Notes under the pieces: model-generated
Databases searched by the model: none
Seen by the model: only the letters and a program-made list of their open reading frames with translations
What the model was told of the DNA's origin: nothing
Made by a program: the position numbers and the translations under genes
Origin: Varibaculum cambriense
Lineage (GTDB): Bacteria > Actinomycetota > Actinomycetes > Actinomycetales > Actinomycetaceae
Length of the DNA: 64,000 nt
Assembly (NCBI RefSeq): GCF_022133705.1
Contig: NZ_JAKNHJ010000004.1
Coordinates: 81,939 to 145,938 of the forward strand
Reading direction: 5' to 3'
In this document: one piece after another, positions 62,276-64,000 of the stretch
Position numbering within the stretch: the stretch's first letter is position 1
Layout of the letters: each line of letters begins with the position of its first letter

Positions 62276-62902
62276 ATGGAGAAGTATACGCTTCCGGAAC
62301 TGCCCTACGACTATGCCGCTTTAGAGCCGCACATTTCTGCCAAGATCATGGAACTACACCATGACAAGCACCACAACACCTATGTGAACGGGGCAAATGC
62401 CGCCCTAGAAAAACTAGCAGCCGCTCGTGAAGCCGGCGATCTGGCAGCAGTCAATCAGTTTTCGAAAGATTTAGCTTTCAACCTGGGCGGACACACTAAC
62501 CACTCGGTTTTCTGGACCAATATGGGACCTGACTGCGGAGGGGAACCCGAAGGCGAACTAGCTGCCGCCATCACCGAAAACTTCGGTTCCTTTGAAGCTT
62601 TCAAGAAGCATTTCACGGCCGCCGCCACCGGTCTCCAAGGCTCCGGCTGGGCAGTCCTGGCCTGGGACTCTATTTCTTCCCGCCTTGTCATTTTCCAGCT
62701 CTTCGATCAGCAAGGAAACGTACCTGTCGGGGTAACTCCGCTGCTGATGCTGGATATGTGGGAACACGCTTTCTACCTGGACTACCAGAACGTGAAAGCC
62801 GACTATGTAAAGGCCTGGTGGAACGTAGTTAACTGGGAAAACGTTGCTGCTCGTTTCGAAAACGCTGAAAAGAACTTTAAGTCCCTAATCAACCTGGCCT
62901 AG
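62276..62902 (+). CDS. sodA: Superoxide dismutase, Mn/Fe family
   Basis: 208 residues. Metal ligands appear in ELHHDKHHNTYVNG (His), GGHTNHSVFWTNM (His) and LLMLDMWEHAFYLDY (Asp and His). The length and GSGWAVLAWD segment are typical of Mn/Fe SOD; the metal cannot be decided by eye. An upstream extension from 62210 exists, but ATG at 62276 (MEKYTLPELPYDY) has AAAGGAG upstream and matches the family. The enzyme removes superoxide in the cytoplasm. A strong terminator follows. Confidence 0.95.
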   Translation: MEKYTLPELPYDYAALEPHISAKIMELHHDKHHNTYVNGANAALEKLAAAREAGDLAAVNQFSKDLAFNLGGHTNHSVFWTNMGPDCGGEPEGELAAAITENFGSFEAFKKHFTAAATGLQGSGWAVLAWDSISSRLVIFQLFDQQGNVPVGVTPLLMLDMWEHAFYLDYQNVKADYVKAWWNVVNWENVAARFENAEKNFKSLINLA

Positions 62903-62950
62903 TTTTCTATTCCTAAAAGATACGTGGGAGAGCGATTTCCCCTCCTGCCC

Positions 62951-62988
62951 AAAAATTCGGGAAGCGCCCAGGCGCTTCCCGAATTTTT
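62951..62988 (+). terminator. Strong bidirectional intrinsic terminator after sodA
   Basis: AAAAATTCGGGAAGCGCC (62951-62968) pairs perfectly with GGCGCTTCCCGAATTTTT (62971-62988); the A-run and T-run make it active in both directions. Confidence 0.92.
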
Positions 62989-63096
62989 ATGCCCACCGCA
63001 CCTACTCGGGAAAACCGCTCCCCCACGTAACTATGAGTTCCCGGATCGGTGTCTAGCGGGGAAAAGTTTTATCCGAGCAGACAGACTTTACATCAA

Positions 63097-63194
63097 ATGC
63101 CCTTAACTTCGGATACCCGACTGCAGCATATTAAACCGATAAGGCTTTAAGGGCATAAGATTTTGGAAAACGTCGCTACGTTTTCCAAAATCTT
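63097..63194. other. Structured intergenic region with nested inverted repeats
   Basis: ATGCCCTTAA (63097-63106) pairs with TTAAGGGCAT (63147-63156) across 40 bases; directly after it AAGATTTTGGAAAACGT (63157-63173) and its exact reverse complement (63178-63194) form a 17-bp hairpin with loop CGCT. TTATCC/GGATAA makes a further small hairpin near 63255. No gene was seen between sodA and the transposase. It may be the end of the insertion sequence, a terminator pair or a small RNA. Confidence 0.55.
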
Positions 63195-63344
63195 GGGCAG
63201 GAGGAAAAATTTTTTCCCCGCGCCAAGAGTTTCATAGACAAGGAGAAAAGCTGTTATCCCGTGTAGGATAAAAGCCAGATTTGATCGCTAAAAAACCGGG
63301 TTAATACCCAAAATGTGTGTATTTTTCGGGCGTGTCGGGGTGGT

Positions 63345-63925
63345 TTAGTGGCCTGCCCAGCCTTTGCGGATGTGTAGGGATCCGTCTTGGTATTTGGGGT
63401 TGTAGTCGATGGCGCTGTCGTATTGGGGCGGGGCGGTCGGGTCTGGTTGTGTTCGAGCCAGTTTTTCTGGGTGTTGGTGTTTGTGCTGGTTGGTTAGGTA
63501 TTTTATAGGGTTGGCTGGGTCTGTGGATTTTTGGTTGATTAGCCATTGGATGGCTTGTTTCATGTGGGGCTCGGATAGGCCGCGGTGGGTGTTGAGTAGG
63601 CGGCGGATGGGGGCGTTGATTGCTCCCTCTAGCTGGTTGGTTGTGTGGTGAATGTTTTTGTTAGCGAATTCGGGCTCTAGATAGGTGAATAGGTGCTGGT
63701 TTCGGGAAAGTCTTTCTAAGCGTTTGTAGGCGCGTCTTAGGCGTTCGTGTGTCCACCACCAGTGGGTTTTACTGTTGGGGTCTGTGCTGTAGGTTTTCTC
63801 GTTGATGAATCCTTGGTAGAGCTGGTGCCACTGGTTTAGCAATCTAATCCAGTTGGCGGCTTCTTGAGGGGTTTTGATGGTTAATAACTGCTTTGTAAGG
63901 GCTAGTAGTGAAGCGTCCCAGGTTT
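63345..63925 (-). pseudogene. C-terminal part of an IS1249-like (IS256-group) transposase, probably interrupted
   Basis: The minus-strand frame ends at 63345 with SLHIRKGWAGH. It has the family C-terminal landmarks THWWWTHERLRRAYKRLERL, the catalytic-Glu region NIHHTTNQLEGAINAPIRRL and HRGLSEPHMKQAIQWLINQK. The frame is open upstream through TWDASLLALTKQLLTIKTP to the window edge, but an IS3-family gene begins on the opposite strand at 63966, so the transposase seems truncated near 63926, where TGTTCCTAGG could be the IS3 tip. The DDE N-terminal half is not seen. Codon use (G/T-rich plus strand) differs from the neighbours. Confidence 0.7.
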
Positions 63926-63965
63926 TGTTCCTAGGTTTTTTTGATTTTTTGAGAGGATTAGGGAT

Positions 63966-64000
63966 ATGTCTAAGAGGTATTCTCAGGATTTTAAGGATCG
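63966..64000 (+). mobile_element. Start of an IS3-family OrfA transposase, cut by the window edge
   Basis: ATG at 63966 opens MSKRYSQDFKDR, a typical OrfA N-terminus of IS3-family elements, with GAGAGGATTAGGG as ribosome site. Only eleven codons are visible. Confidence 0.65.

Noticed and set aside
1-64000. tRNA, rRNA, tmRNA or known riboswitch
   Set aside because: No T-loop/anticodon pattern or rRNA core sequence was noticed by eye; a covariance-model scan would be needed to exclude small RNAs.

Overview
The window looks like the chromosome of an actinobacterium of the Actinomycetaceae type (Varibaculum or Mobiluncus would fit; this is an inference from gene content and moderate G+C, not a proven identification). 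Most genes are housekeeping genes in blocks whose order matches Mycobacterium tuberculosis and other Actinobacteria as I recall them. No tRNA, rRNA or CRISPR array was seen.

Region by region: 0-3.5 kb is a suf Fe-S assembly operon read leftward (sufR-like repressor, sufB, sufD, start of a Rieske-type ferredoxin). 3.7-15.3 kb is one long leftward run: RGG/TPR/HAD fusion, small protein, tlyA, nadK, recN, steA, steB, a MraY-like phosphotransferase, murJ, NUDIX. It matches the Rv1691-Rv1700 order, with pyrG absent and two lipid-carrier cell-wall genes in its place. 15.5-21.5 kb has a GpsA-like dehydrogenase under a SorC-type regulator, dxs, and a divergent ClC transporter. 21.5-24.4 kb has a 150-bp inverted-repeat element and aconitase.

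24.7-32.1 kb is accessory DNA, more A+T-rich than its surroundings. It holds a complete zinc-uptake operon (binding protein, ATPase, permease) ending in a histidine-triad (Pht-like) exported protein and controlled by a good Zur box; four 23-bp tandem repeats; an orphan DinJ-type antitoxin with no intact toxin; a complete RelBE/ParE-like toxin-antitoxin pair; a remnant of an rRNA methyltransferase; an AlkD-like repair protein; and a frameshifted LOG-family gene. An 18-bp near-identical direct repeat (24682 and 31280) brackets most of it, which suggests acquisition as a unit.

32.3-40.9 kb returns to core genes in the order of Rv2689c-Rv2699c: RNA methyltransferase, KimA-like K+ permease, the TrkA-type pair ceoB/ceoC, DUF3159, OB-fold protein, DUF3710, DUF4193, followed by the division protein SepH. 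41-51.5 kb has a phosphodiesterase-like enzyme, both topoisomerase IV subunits flanking two tandem double-GNAT genes, a small zinc-ribbon protein and the principal sigma factor with a histone-H1-like N-terminus. 51.7-56.8 kb matches the idsA2-Rv2175c-pknL-aroG block. 57-63 kb has PPi-type phosphofructokinase, an acyltransferase, a DEDDh exonuclease-UvrC-like fusion, a receiver-domain protein and superoxide dismutase. The right edge carries an IS1249-like transposase fragment apparently interrupted by an IS3-family element.

The strongest candidates for new biology are the zinc/histidine-triad island with its flanking repeats, the SteA-SteB-MraY-like-MurJ cluster, the RGG-TPR-HAD fusion, and the 150-bp inverted-repeat element between the ClC and aconitase genes.
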